DNA of 60,867 nt, from contig JALHMI010000025.1 in assembly GCA_022844125.1 (NCBI GenBank), forward strand, positions 1 to 60,867, in the 5' to 3' direction. Shown here one piece after another: positions 53,274-60,867 of the stretch (its first letter is position 1; every line of letters starts with the position of its first letter). Position numbers and translations under genes: made by a program. The DNA comes from Pirellulales bacterium. GTDB lineage: Bacteria > Planctomycetota > Planctomycetia > Pirellulales > PALSA-1355. Under the pieces are notes generated by a model. That model ran no database searches, was not told the origin of the DNA, and worked only from the letters and a program-made list of their open reading frames with translations.

Positions 53274-53999
53274 ATGACACCAGGCAAAAGCACCAAACTC
53301 ATTGTTCTGACCGGCGTCAGCCGCGGGCTGGGTCTGGCCATGGCGGCCGGCTTCATCGAGGCGGGACACACGGTCTACGGTTGCGCCCGCAGCGAGAAGA
53401 GCCTGACTGAACTTCGCAGCCGCTGGCCCGAGCCGCATCGGTTGCATGCCGTCGACGTGGCCGATGATGCTGCCGTCTCGCAGTGGGCTCAAGAAGTGCT
53501 CGCCGAAGCCGGCAGCGTCGACCTGCTGGTGAACAACGCCGCGCTGATGAACACACCCGCTCCGCTGTGGGAAGTTCCGGCCGCAGAGATCCAGTCGCTG
53601 GTGGATGTGAACATCGTGGGCGTGGCGAACGTCATCCGGCATTTCGTACCCAGCATGGTCGCGCGAAAAAGCGGCGTGATTGTGAACTTCAGCAGCGGGT
53701 GGGGGCGTTCGACGTCGCCCGAGGTTGCCCCCTACTGTGCGACCAAGTGGGCCATCGAGGGGTTGTCGCAGGCGCTCGCCCAGGAACTGCCCGAGGGGAT
53801 GGCAGCCGTGGCCTTTAATCCGGGCATCATCGACACGGACATGCTCCGCACGGCCTGGGGCGAAGGGGCCGGATCCTATCCGAAAGCCGAGGCCTGGGCC
53901 CAGCGCGTGGTACCTTTCTTGCTCGACATCGGACCGGCAGAAAACGGTCGGCCGCTGAAGGCGCGAGCCGATAAGTCATTGAGCGGGCGAGCTTTATAA
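53274..53999 (+). CDS. Classical SDR oxidoreductase
   Basis: About 241 aa. TGVSRGLG is the nucleotide loop, NNAA follows the expected strand, Ser is in NFSSGWGRS, and Tyr/Lys in YCATKWAIEG. The Arg in CARSEKS suggests NADPH. The substrate cannot be named. It is 220 bases upstream of the phosphofructokinase gene on the same strand, possibly a separate transcript. Confidence 0.87.
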   Translation: MTPGKSTKLIVLTGVSRGLGLAMAAGFIEAGHTVYGCARSEKSLTELRSRWPEPHRLHAVDVADDAAVSQWAQEVLAEAGSVDLLVNNAALMNTPAPLWEVPAAEIQSLVDVNIVGVANVIRHFVPSMVARKSGVIVNFSSGWGRSTSPEVAPYCATKWAIEGLSQALAQELPEGMAAVAFNPGIIDTDMLRTAWGEGAGSYPKAEAWAQRVVPFLLDIGPAENGRPLKARADKSLSGRAL

Positions 54000-54219
54000 A
54001 GCGATCCGGAGGTTTGCGGCGAAAGCTTGCGTAAGCCGGCAAGGTAAGCTTGATTATCGCGTGCGCGAACCCGTGCCTGCGGCCAGGTGCGGAGCGGCGC
54101 CAAAATATGCGGCATCGCACTTGCACTATCGCGGAAAGTGCGTGATGCTGCGCGCTCTCCTTAAGCAAGCGCTTAATGTCACTCCTGTAACTACTGCCGC
54201 GAACCACTCCGATAGTCGT

Positions 54220-55605
54220 ATGAAACGCATTGCGATCCTGACCGCCGGCGGCGACACACCCGCCCTGAACGCGAGTATCTATGGGGCGGTCGTCCGCGCC
54301 AACCAATTGAAGATCGAAGTCTTCGGCCTGATCAAGGGCTTCAACAGCCTGTTCAACCCGCGCGTCCCGCACGTGCACCTGAATCCGCTGTTCTGCAGCA
54401 TTCCGGAGCTCGACCCGACCAAGGGCGGCACGATCCTGGGGGGCTCGCGCGACTATGTCGACCCGAACGACAAGCAGCAGCTCGAGCAGATATTCGGATA
54501 CTTGCGGCGGCTGGGAATCGAGGGGCTGATCTGCATTGGCGGCGATGGTACGCTCAACGGACTGCAGCCTCTCTGCGCACGCCTGCCCACGGTGCTCTGT
54601 CCCAAGACGATCGACAACGATCTGGGGCTCAACTACTCCTGCGAAGTCGATGAACACGAGCGGACGCCCTGCTCCGATCCGCCCGGCTACAAGTACTGCA
54701 AGAACCCCCCCCGGGTCGTAATGGACCCCGAGCAGATGATCAACTATGCGACGCCCGGCTATGCGACGGCCGTGTACGTTTCGGCTGGCGGCGTCGAGCG
54801 CATTCGCACCACGGCCGAAAGCCACCGGCGCATTGCGATTGTCGAAGTAATGGGACGACACTCCGGCTTTATCGCCCTGGGTTCCACTTATGGCCAGCCC
54901 GACCTGGTGCTGATTCCCGAGGCGCCGGTGAACATGGAACTGGTGATCGAACGGGTCAAAGAGATCTACGACATCCAGAAGAACGTGGTGATCGTGTGCG
55001 GCGAGGGGATCGTGGACTCGACAGGCGCTCCGCTGGGCGCCGCTCGGCGGAGCACAGATCCGGCGGGTAATCTCCAACTCACCGGCGCGTCGGAGAGCCT
55101 GCGCGATCAACTGATCGACGCCCTGGGGGACGATTACTTTCGCAATTCACGCCGCGGCCAAGGCGCCAGCGAGGTGGTCTTCACGCGCAAAATCGGGCAC
55201 ACCCAGCGCGGCGGCCGGCCAATTGCGTTCGACCGTTTCTATGGGGCCCAGCTCGGCGGCAAGGCGGTGGACATGCTCTTTGAGGGGCAGAACGACGCCG
55301 TGGCGATCCTGCAGTACAACAATGAACAGGGCTTCTACGTCGACAGCATCGGCGGCAATGCGTTCCGCGACCGCTGGGGACATATTCACGCCCGGGCCGT
55401 GCACCCGGCCTTCTACGACGCCGAGCACATGCGTCCCTCGCCGATGGGCATTGAGTACTTGTTGCCGATCTTTACCGACGCGATCGGTCGCGACGACGTG
55501 GAACACATTCGCGAGACGCTCTTCGACTCGGGCAATCTATTCCGCCCGTACCACTCGGTGAACACGGACATCAACAAGCGAATCCGTTTCCTGAGCGACG
55601 AATAA
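54220..55605 (+). CDS. 6-phosphofructokinase, long form
   Basis: About 461 aa. The phosphate donor site is GGDGT (107-111) and the fructose-phosphate site PKTIDND (128-134). ATP-PFKs usually have GGDG with PGTIDND and pyrophosphate-PFKs GGDD with PKTIDND; the mixture here is that of the long ATP-dependent clade (as in trypanosomes). Further core blocks are VEVMGRHSGFIAL and IPEAPVNMELV. Glycolysis, cytosolic. ATG 54220 begins MKRIAILTAGGDTP; the frame is open to 54061. A near-perfect hairpin with T-run follows at once. Confidence 0.92.
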   Translation: MKRIAILTAGGDTPALNASIYGAVVRANQLKIEVFGLIKGFNSLFNPRVPHVHLNPLFCSIPELDPTKGGTILGGSRDYVDPNDKQQLEQIFGYLRRLGIEGLICIGGDGTLNGLQPLCARLPTVLCPKTIDNDLGLNYSCEVDEHERTPCSDPPGYKYCKNPPRVVMDPEQMINYATPGYATAVYVSAGGVERIRTTAESHRRIAIVEVMGRHSGFIALGSTYGQPDLVLIPEAPVNMELVIERVKEIYDIQKNVVIVCGEGIVDSTGAPLGAARRSTDPAGNLQLTGASESLRDQLIDALGDDYFRNSRRGQGASEVVFTRKIGHTQRGGRPIAFDRFYGAQLGGKAVDMLFEGQNDAVAILQYNNEQGFYVDSIGGNAFRDRWGHIHARAVHPAFYDAEHMRPSPMGIEYLLPIFTDAIGRDDVEHIRETLFDSGNLFRPYHSVNTDINKRIRFLSDE

Positions 55606-55656
55606 AAAAACGGTGCCAGGAACCGTTTCGCGAAAAAGGTTCCTGGCACCGTTTTT
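55606..55656. terminator. 19-bp hairpin after the phosphofructokinase gene
   Basis: AAAAACGGTGCCAGGAACC (55606-55624) pairs perfectly with GGTTCCTGGCACCGTTTTT (55638-55656) around 13 bases. A-run and T-run flank the stem, so it could terminate transcription from both sides. A diverged relative overlaps the stop at 41215, so it is also a dispersed repeat. Confidence 0.8.
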
Positions 55657-56413
55657 TGAACCCCGACTTGAGCGGGCCAACGAATCGACCCGCCCAAGTC
55701 GAAAGGGGCTTTCCTCCGGCTAGGCGGCAGCCAGAGGTCGGTAAAAAGTCGGGCGAAGAAGTTCAGCGTTAATCGAGATGATGGGTGCCATTGCCCGAGA
55801 GGTACCCCCCGGTACCTCGGTTCGGCTGCGGTAAGACAGCCGAACCGAGGCGAACCAGGAGTAGCCAACCAACCATCATCCATCCAGAGCGACCGGTTCG
55901 AGCAGCGCGGTAAGCTTCCACGAATCCCGAACTACTCCAGCAAACCAGTCGATCCAGCTCCACGCTTCGTAATTTGTGCTGCGGGCGAGGGTGCCGCCGC
56001 AGCCGCTGCTAAAGCAACAACCGGCGCAGTAATTGTCACTCTTGCAGCGACCGCGGGCGGCGGGCTCGCTTCACACTTTGGATTTCCATTCACCACTTTG
56101 TTTGCCGCGTTCCCTGCGAGTGGTGTTTCTCGCTTTTGCAAGGGGTGTGCCAAGCACTGGCGACTGTCGCGAGCAAGCGGCGCTGTCGCGCCGCTACGCT
56201 TTACCAGTAAGGAACTTAAAAAAATTCGCCTACCCCGATTGTGCGCGATCGCGCCGCGCCCGCGGCAGACGCATGCCTACGACTCGGGCAGGCAGTGATA
56301 CTCAACCGGGCAGAAGCAGCCGGCATGCGTAGCGATGGTGCGGAAAGTTCGCACCGAGAGGGACGTATCGGGCCCCGTTGTCATAGCGGAAGCAGGCGTT
56401 GAAGCGGTCGTGA
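55657..56413. other. Intergenic stretch with two overlapping hairpins
   Basis: About 750 bases between the PFK terminator and the CNNM gene. Short open frames (for example 55932-56153 minus) have no motifs. The only structure I see is the hairpin pair at 55799-55850, preceded by GGGTGCCA at 55783, which resembles the outer end of the paired-hairpin repeats. Confidence 0.5.
55799..55850. repeat. Two mutually exclusive hairpins
   Basis: GAGGTACC-CCCC-GGTACCTC (55799-55818, 8-bp stem) shares CCTC with CCTCGGTTCGGCTG / CAGCCGAACCGAGG (55815-55850, perfect 14-bp stem, 8-base loop). Both cannot form fully at once. No T-run follows, so it is not a simple terminator. Confidence 0.7.
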
Positions 56414-57490
56414 TTACCGCGGCGGAGGATCGTGCTCGTCTTCGATCTCGCCCACGATTTCCTCGACGATGTCCTCGAGCGTGATCAGGCCCAGCGTCTT
56501 GCCGTCTGCCCCGCGCACTACGGCCATCGGCCGGCGCTGCCGGCGGAACTGGCGGAGCACCTCGGAGATCGGCCGCTCCGGATCGACGAACACCGGCGGA
56601 TACATGGCGTCGTCTAACACCACCATTCCCCGCAAGCTGAACAGGTGGAACAGGTCTTTCGTGTTAACGATCCCCACAATGTTGTCGGTGTCGCGATCGT
56701 ACACCGGCATCCGCGTGTGCGCGCCATCGCGCACCTGCTGCATGATCTCCTTCTCGGGCATGTGCAACTCGAGCGCGGCCATCTTCTCGATCGGCACCAG
56801 GCAATCGCGCACGCGCTTGGCTGGCAGGCGAAACACGTTGTGCAAAAACTCGGCCTGATCCCGCGGTAAGACGCCCGCCTGTCGCGATTCTTCCACGATC
56901 ATCGCCACTTCTTCCATCGAGTGGGCCATTTCGTGACCGCTGATCGCCTCGAAACCCAACAGCCGAACCACGCCGTTGCCGGCGCCGTTCATCAAATATG
57001 TAAATGGCCGGGCGATGCGGGTAAACCAGAGCAGTGGCCGAGCGACCCACAGCGCCACCATGTCGGGCCGCTGCAGGGCGACTGCCTTTGGCGCCAGCTC
57101 GCCGAGAATCACGTGCAGGCAGGTGATCAACAAAAAGGCGACGATCGTGGCCAGCGTGTGGCTCGCGATCCAGGCGCCTTCGTGCGGCACGAACGAGAAC
57201 ATCGGCTCGAACAACCGGGCCACGATCGGCTCGCCGACCCAGCCCAAGGCCAGGCTCGCCAGCGTAATGCCAAGCTGCGTAGCGGCGATGGCATCGTCCA
57301 GATGATCGATCGCGTTGCGCACCGCGATGGCGCCCGTCCGACCGTGTTTGATCATTTCTTCGACGCGCGTGCGGCGCACGGCCACGAGCGCGAACTCGGC
57401 TGCTACAAAGAAGGCATTCAGCATTACCAGCAGCGGCACCGATAGCAGGCTCAGTCCGCTCGTAACGTATTGCGCGTACTCCGTGTTCAC
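56414..57490 (-). CDS. CNNM/CorC-type membrane protein (DUF21 plus CBS pair)
   Basis: About 358 aa. The DUF21 domain has TM helices around LLSVPLLVMLNAFFVAAEFA, LGITLASLALGWVGEPI and LATIVAFLLITCLHVILGEL. Two CBS domains follow (VRDCLVPIEKMAAL and PPVFVDPERPISEVL). The CorC_HlyC C-terminal domain is missing or very short (the protein ends at EDEHDPPPR). The family mediates magnesium or other divalent-ion transport. The start is taken as GTG 57490, with GGAGG 13 bases upstream, five bases after the DJ-1 stop. The longer frame to 57625 runs over that gene. Confidence 0.87.
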   Translation of the reverse strand: MNTEYAQYVTSGLSLLSVPLLVMLNAFFVAAEFALVAVRRTRVEEMIKHGRTGAIAVRNAIDHLDDAIAATQLGITLASLALGWVGEPIVARLFEPMFSFVPHEGAWIASHTLATIVAFLLITCLHVILGELAPKAVALQRPDMVALWVARPLLWFTRIARPFTYLMNGAGNGVVRLLGFEAISGHEMAHSMEEVAMIVEESRQAGVLPRDQAEFLHNVFRLPAKRVRDCLVPIEKMAALELHMPEKEIMQQVRDGAHTRMPVYDRDTDNIVGIVNTKDLFHLFSLRGMVVLDDAMYPPVFVDPERPISEVLRQFRRQRRPMAVVRGADGKTLGLITLEDIVEEIVGEIEDEHDPPPR

Positions 57491-57495
57491 GGCGA

Positions 57496-58047
57496 TTACT
57501 GACGACCTCCAAGGGAAGGATCGGATCCCAAAACCGCGAGCATCGCTCGGCAAAAATCGGGCAGATCGTCCGGCTTGCGGCTGGAGACGAACTGCCGATC
57601 GACCACTACCGCGGCATCCTCCCACAGCGCGCCGGCGTTCACCAGGTCGTCTTTAATGCCCAGCGAACCCGTGACGCGCACGCCCCGATAGACGCCGGCC
57701 GAGATGGCGATCCAGCCGCCGTGACAAATGGCTGCGGTGAGCTTACCGGCGCTCGAGATCTGCCGAACCAGCTCCAGCACCTTCGCATCGCGGCGCAACT
57801 TGTCGGGCATGAATCCGCCGGGGAGCAGCACGCCGTCGAAATCGGCCGCGTTCATCTCGGAAATCGCGGCGTCACTGCGGCAGGGATAGCCGTGCTTGCC
57901 GGCATAGACCTTGTCCGCTTTGGGGGCGGCGACCGTGATTCGGTGCCCGGCCTCGAGCAACCGGAGCTTGGGATACCACAGCTCCAGATCTTCGTAGATG
58001 TCGTCAACGAAGGCGAGCACGTGTTTGCTGGCAAGACCACTGGTCAT
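57496..58047 (-). CDS. DJ-1/PfpI-family protein
   Basis: About 183 aa. The nucleophile elbow AAICHGGW carries Cys with the adjacent His, and the acidic residue lies near EDLELWYPK. The glycine-rich GVLLPGGFMPDKLR is typical of PfpI/YhbO, proteins linked to glyoxalase or stress-protease activity. ATG 58047 follows an in-frame TTG at 58050. Just upstream of the CNNM gene, probably co-transcribed. Confidence 0.88.
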   Translation of the reverse strand: MTSGLASKHVLAFVDDIYEDLELWYPKLRLLEAGHRITVAAPKADKVYAGKHGYPCRSDAAISEMNAADFDGVLLPGGFMPDKLRRDAKVLELVRQISSAGKLTAAICHGGWIAISAGVYRGVRVTGSLGIKDDLVNAGALWEDAAVVVDRQFVSSRKPDDLPDFCRAMLAVLGSDPSLGGRQ

Positions 58048-58214
58048 CAAGTGAGCACCGGGGGCGTTTAAGGTCTGGTAACCCTACGTTTTTATCACGC
58101 TTGGGCCGGCGCGGCTACGGCGGCGGTTGTGCGGTCCGGCCTCAAGGCCTACATTGCCCCGCAGCCACACCTCCAGAATGGCAAATCATGTACCTCAAGG
58201 CGGAGTACCAGCAG

Positions 58215-59003
58215 ATGTCCGAGGCGGAACCCGAAAACTCTGAAACGCCCCAGCCGGCCTGGCAACCTATCGAGCCCCTCGATCGACGCGTGCTCGGCGT
58301 GCTGGTCGAAAAGGCCAAGACCACGCCCGAGGCCTATCCGCTGTCGCTCAACGCCCTGCGCACGGGCTGCAATCAGAAAAACAACCGCCACCCGCTGATG
58401 GAAGTCGAGCTCGAAGCCGTCGAGCAATCGCTTGAGCGGTTGCGGGCGATTGGAGCGGTGGCCGAGGTGCAAGGCGGCGGCCGCGTCTCTCGGTTTCGCC
58501 ACCGGATGTACGAATGGATGGGCGTGGAAAAGGTCGAGTTGGCCGTGATGGCCGAGTTGCTGTTGCGCGGCGCTCAGACCGAGGGCGAACTCCGCGGACG
58601 CGCCGCGCGGATGGAGCCGATCGCCGATCTGGCTGCACTCAGGCCCGTGCTCGACTCGCTCAAGGCGAAGGGGTTGATTCTCTCACTCTCGCCGGCAGGA
58701 CGCGGGCACTTGCTGTCGCATGCGTTGTATCTGGATCGGGAGCTGGAGAAGGTCAAGCGTGAAGCAGGCGCCATGGCCGCAGGCGGAGACGACGCGCCAA
58801 GTGCGCCCGCCCGACAACCGGTCGCGCCCGAAGCGCCGCGCGCGGCCGCGCCGACGGCTCCGTCGTATTCGCAACCGGCGCCTGCCCAGGCAGCGCATGA
58901 TCGGCACGAAATCGCCGAATTGCGAGCGCAACTCGAATCGCTACGTGGCGAAGTCGCTTCGATCCGCAAGGACCTCGACGATCTGTGGGCGAATTTCCGG
59001 TAG
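58215..59003 (+). CDS. YceH/DUF480 family protein
   Basis: About 262 aa. The DUF480 core LDRRVLGVLVEKAKTTPEAY, LNALRTGCNQKNNRHPL and VSRFRHRMYEW is well kept, two winged-helix-like units in the family. The C-terminus is a Pro/Ala-rich linker and a short coiled coil (ELRAQLESLRGEVASIRKDL). ATG 58215 has GGAG nine bases upstream; ATG 58188 is the other candidate. Function unproven; YceH is linked to envelope stress. Confidence 0.88.
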   Translation: MSEAEPENSETPQPAWQPIEPLDRRVLGVLVEKAKTTPEAYPLSLNALRTGCNQKNNRHPLMEVELEAVEQSLERLRAIGAVAEVQGGGRVSRFRHRMYEWMGVEKVELAVMAELLLRGAQTEGELRGRAARMEPIADLAALRPVLDSLKAKGLILSLSPAGRGHLLSHALYLDRELEKVKREAGAMAAGGDDAPSAPARQPVAPEAPRAAAPTAPSYSQPAPAQAAHDRHEIAELRAQLESLRGEVASIRKDLDDLWANFR

Positions 59004-59039
59004 ATTGAATTGCAGCCGCTACGCGGCGAACTGCGTTAG

Positions 59040-59058
59040 CCAGGGCCAGCGGCCCTGG
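59040..59058. repeat. Short hairpin CCAGGGCC-AGC-GGCCCTGG
   Basis: Eight-base perfect stem with a three-base loop, 36 bases after the YceH stop, in the convergent gap. Confidence 0.6.
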
Positions 59059-59081
59059 ACGCTCGAGCTCGATGAAATCAA

Positions 59082-59122
59082 AAGCCCCAACGGGGCGCTC
59101 TGAAAGCACCCCGTTGGGGCTT
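59082..59122. terminator. Bidirectional terminator candidate between yceH and the sialate esterase gene
   Basis: AAGCCCCAACGGGG and CCCCGTTGGGGCTT form a perfect 14-bp stem with a 13-base loop. It lies in the convergent gap 59004-59205. AAAA precedes it (59079), so a T-run follows on the minus strand; a plus-strand T-run is weak. Confidence 0.55.
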
Positions 59123-59146
59123 ACTTCGTTCACACGGTATCCGGTC

Positions 59147-59165
59147 CCAGGGGCGATACCCCTGG
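59147..59165. repeat. Palindromic dispersed repeat, CCAGGGG family
   Basis: CCAGGGG and CCCCTGG pair around CGATA. Fifth member of the family in the window. Confidence 0.75.
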
Positions 59166-59205
59166 CGAGACTAATGCAGCTCCGGCCTTTGGCCCTCAAT
59201 GCAGG

Positions 59206-60609
59206 TTACTTGTTGTTCTGCGTCGTCAGCGGGAACTCGTCCGTCCGGAACGGCGAAGCCGGCAGCCCGGCTTTGTTCCACAGGTTGCCCGTCGGATTGG
59301 CCAGCCAGGCGTAACGCACGGCAACGGGCTTGGCTACCGCATCGCTCGTCACGACGATCTCATCACCAGCGATCTCGGCCTTGGCCGGATGGAACTTCTT
59401 GTCCTCGCCGGCGACTGTGAAACCCACCAGCGGGCCATCCTTCGCGACGAGTCCGCCGCCGAGATGACCACACGTCAGACGCACTTTGCTCCCGTCGACC
59501 ATAAGCTTCTCGTAAGCCGGACCGGAATATTCCAAGTCCTCGCCATAGGCGATGTTCCGCGCGGCAAGCGCCAACCGAGCGCCCACCGGCTCTTTCTTTT
59601 GTGGATGGATGTCCTGCTCGTCGCCGACGTCGATCGTCACGGCCAGCGCCGTCTTCGGATCATTCTTCACGATTTGCCGCTGGGCTTCGCGAATCTCGGC
59701 CCAGATCGTGTCGGGTGAGTAGGCTCGCTCTTTGTCGTAGGGTGCGATCTGCACGATCAGAAACGGCATCCCCGGATGATTGAACGTTTCTCGCCAGCTT
59801 TCGATCATCGCCGGCAGCAGCTTTTGGTAGTGCGCCGCGCGGCCGGCGTTCGATTCTCCCTGATACCAGATCACGCCTGCCACTGGGAAGCCGGCGAGCG
59901 GCGCGATCATCGCGTTGTAGAGTTGACCCGATCCGCCCTGCGGCGTGAATGTGCCTTCGAGTTCCTTGTGGGCCGCCAACGTCTTGGGAGCGATCCACTC
60001 CTCGGCCGCGGTGCCGCCCACGTTCGAAGAGATCAGTCCGATCGGCACGTTAAGGGCCTTCCGCAAATCGCGGCCAAAGTAATAGCCCACGGCCGAGAAC
60101 TCGGGAGTGCTCTCCGGACCGGCGACGACCCAGGCGGCGTTGACGTTCTCACGCGGCGAGGAATCGCGCTCGCGCGGCACGGTGATCAGCCGCAACTTGT
60201 CATCGGCCGAAGCGTCGCTGGCAGTTTTATGATTCTCGGTCAGGTTGAGCGGCCACTGCATGTTCGACTGACCGCCGCAAACCCAGACTTCGCCCACCAG
60301 AATGTTCTTCCGCTCGAGCTTGTCGCTCCCCTGGCTCACCGCGAGCACATGCGGACCACCGGCAGCCAGCGGCGCAAACTCGACGCTCCACTTGCCGTCC
60401 TTGGGCGTGGCAGTCTGCTCCTGCCCGGCGAGTGAAACTTTCACCGGTTCGGTGCTGTCGGTGGTGCCCCACACCGGCAGCTCGGCCTTCTGCTGGAGCA
60501 CGGCGTTGTCGGAGAAGAGAGCGTGAGTCTGAACCGCGGCCTGAGCCGTGGCACACGTGACAATGGCAGCCGCGAGCAAACTGGCCCGAAGCGATACGCG
60601 AATGAGCAT
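59206..60609 (-). CDS. Sialate O-acetylesterase-like SGNH hydrolase
   Basis: About 467 aa with a signal peptide (RASLLAAAIVTCATAQA). The nucleophile block is GGQSNMQW (Ser115), then GVIWYQGESN, and a late DIHP with the catalytic Asp and His. A beta-sandwich N-terminal domain (FSDNAVLQQKAELPVWG) precedes the esterase core. The family removes acetyl groups from sialic acid or plant and algal polysaccharides, and is expanded in Planctomycetes. ATG 60609 follows CCAGGAGTTCCACCA. Confidence 0.92.
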   Translation of the reverse strand: MLIRVSLRASLLAAAIVTCATAQAAVQTHALFSDNAVLQQKAELPVWGTTDSTEPVKVSLAGQEQTATPKDGKWSVEFAPLAAGGPHVLAVSQGSDKLERKNILVGEVWVCGGQSNMQWPLNLTENHKTASDASADDKLRLITVPRERDSSPRENVNAAWVVAGPESTPEFSAVGYYFGRDLRKALNVPIGLISSNVGGTAAEEWIAPKTLAAHKELEGTFTPQGGSGQLYNAMIAPLAGFPVAGVIWYQGESNAGRAAHYQKLLPAMIESWRETFNHPGMPFLIVQIAPYDKERAYSPDTIWAEIREAQRQIVKNDPKTALAVTIDVGDEQDIHPQKKEPVGARLALAARNIAYGEDLEYSGPAYEKLMVDGSKVRLTCGHLGGGLVAKDGPLVGFTVAGEDKKFHPAKAEIAGDEIVVTSDAVAKPVAVRYAWLANPTGNLWNKAGLPASPFRTDEFPLTTQNNK

Positions 60610-60747
60610 TGGTGGAACTCCTGGTGGAGACAAAAAGGCGAACTGGCGTCCGCTCGGAAGTTAGGGGACGGACGCCGAAAATCTTACCCCGTTTCGACGT
60701 GCCTTGCACGCGTTCAATTGCAAAGCCGAATTTCATGGGGTTCCTCG

Positions 60748-60863
60748 CAACCCGACGCGTAAGTTTTGAAGTTGCGCTAGCTTGCTAGTGGTTAGTTGTT
60801 GAGTTTTCGATGTTCAGTGGGTAGGGCCTGTTCCAGGGTTCGCTTCATCTTTCGCAGGCCGGT
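60748..60863. repeat. Contig-end inverted repeat, right copy
   Basis: Reverse complement of bases 1-116 with one mismatch. The outer four bases (60864-60867) continue past the left copy's edge, which shows the repeat extends beyond both ends. Confidence 0.9.
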
Positions 60864-60867
60864 TTTG

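Noticed and set aside
55932-56153. Small Ala-rich open frame as a gene
   Set aside because: No ribosome-binding site, no motif, and low-complexity composition.

Overview
The window reads as an ordinary chromosomal segment of a GC-rich Planctomycete, most likely the Pirellulales and relatives. The markers are a Tat-exported DUF1501 protein, a sialate O-acetylesterase, a YTV-like repetitive wall protein, a PEP-CTERM protein, a MoxR/DUF58/VWA operon beside DUF4159, a MerR-TPR fusion, many SDR and P450 genes, and families of short palindromic dispersed repeats. No phage, plasmid, rRNA, tRNA or CRISPR was seen. The two ends of the window are inverted copies of one 116-base repeat, so this looks like an assembly contig that stops at a dispersed repeat.

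Layout. 0.2-4.7 kb: BRCT/MerR/TPR protein, YTV-like protein and HEAT-repeat membrane protein (all minus). 4.9-7.6 kb: lipoate ligase-like, formyltransferase and GNAT/FemAB-like genes (plus). 7.9-14.5 kb: operon moxR > DUF58 > BatA-like > VWA (minus), with the DUF4159 gene divergent. 17.1-20.4 kb: an LptD/OstA-like outer-membrane protein behind a good sigma70-like promoter. 20.4-20.9 kb: an inverted-repeat-bounded element holding a frameshifted GxxExxY (PD-(D/E)xK) nuclease gene. 20.9-27.7 kb: alpha/beta hydrolase coupled to a P450, a PEP-CTERM protein, an APC permease and a second P450. 27.7-29.9 kb: a toxin-antitoxin pair and an HNH nuclease with a small partner. 29.9-40.4 kb: LarA-like protein, PepA, UbiD, prepilin-peptidase-like protein, beta-CASP MBL protein, LOG protein, pteridine-reductase-like SDR and CHAD protein. 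40.5-47.7 kb: PilZ-like and transglutaminase-like proteins, an SDR, and an HlyD/FtsX-type permease/ATPase exporter. 48.0-50.6 kb: ECF sigma factor, single-pass membrane protein and coiled-coil secreted protein. 50.8-60.6 kb: DUF1501, DUF456, SDR, phosphofructokinase, CNNM/CorC protein, DJ-1/PfpI protein, YceH and sialate esterase.

The observation most worth following is the inverted-repeat element. Two copies occur, at 20409-20938 (with the nuclease gene) and 52243-52433 (without it). Both lie between convergent genes. Within each copy the two arms match each other exactly, while the two copies differ from each other at one position that changed on both arms. Several other palindrome families overlap or supply stop codons, and two of them share the outer end GGGTGCCAC. 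Everything here was read by eye; no database or folding programme was used.
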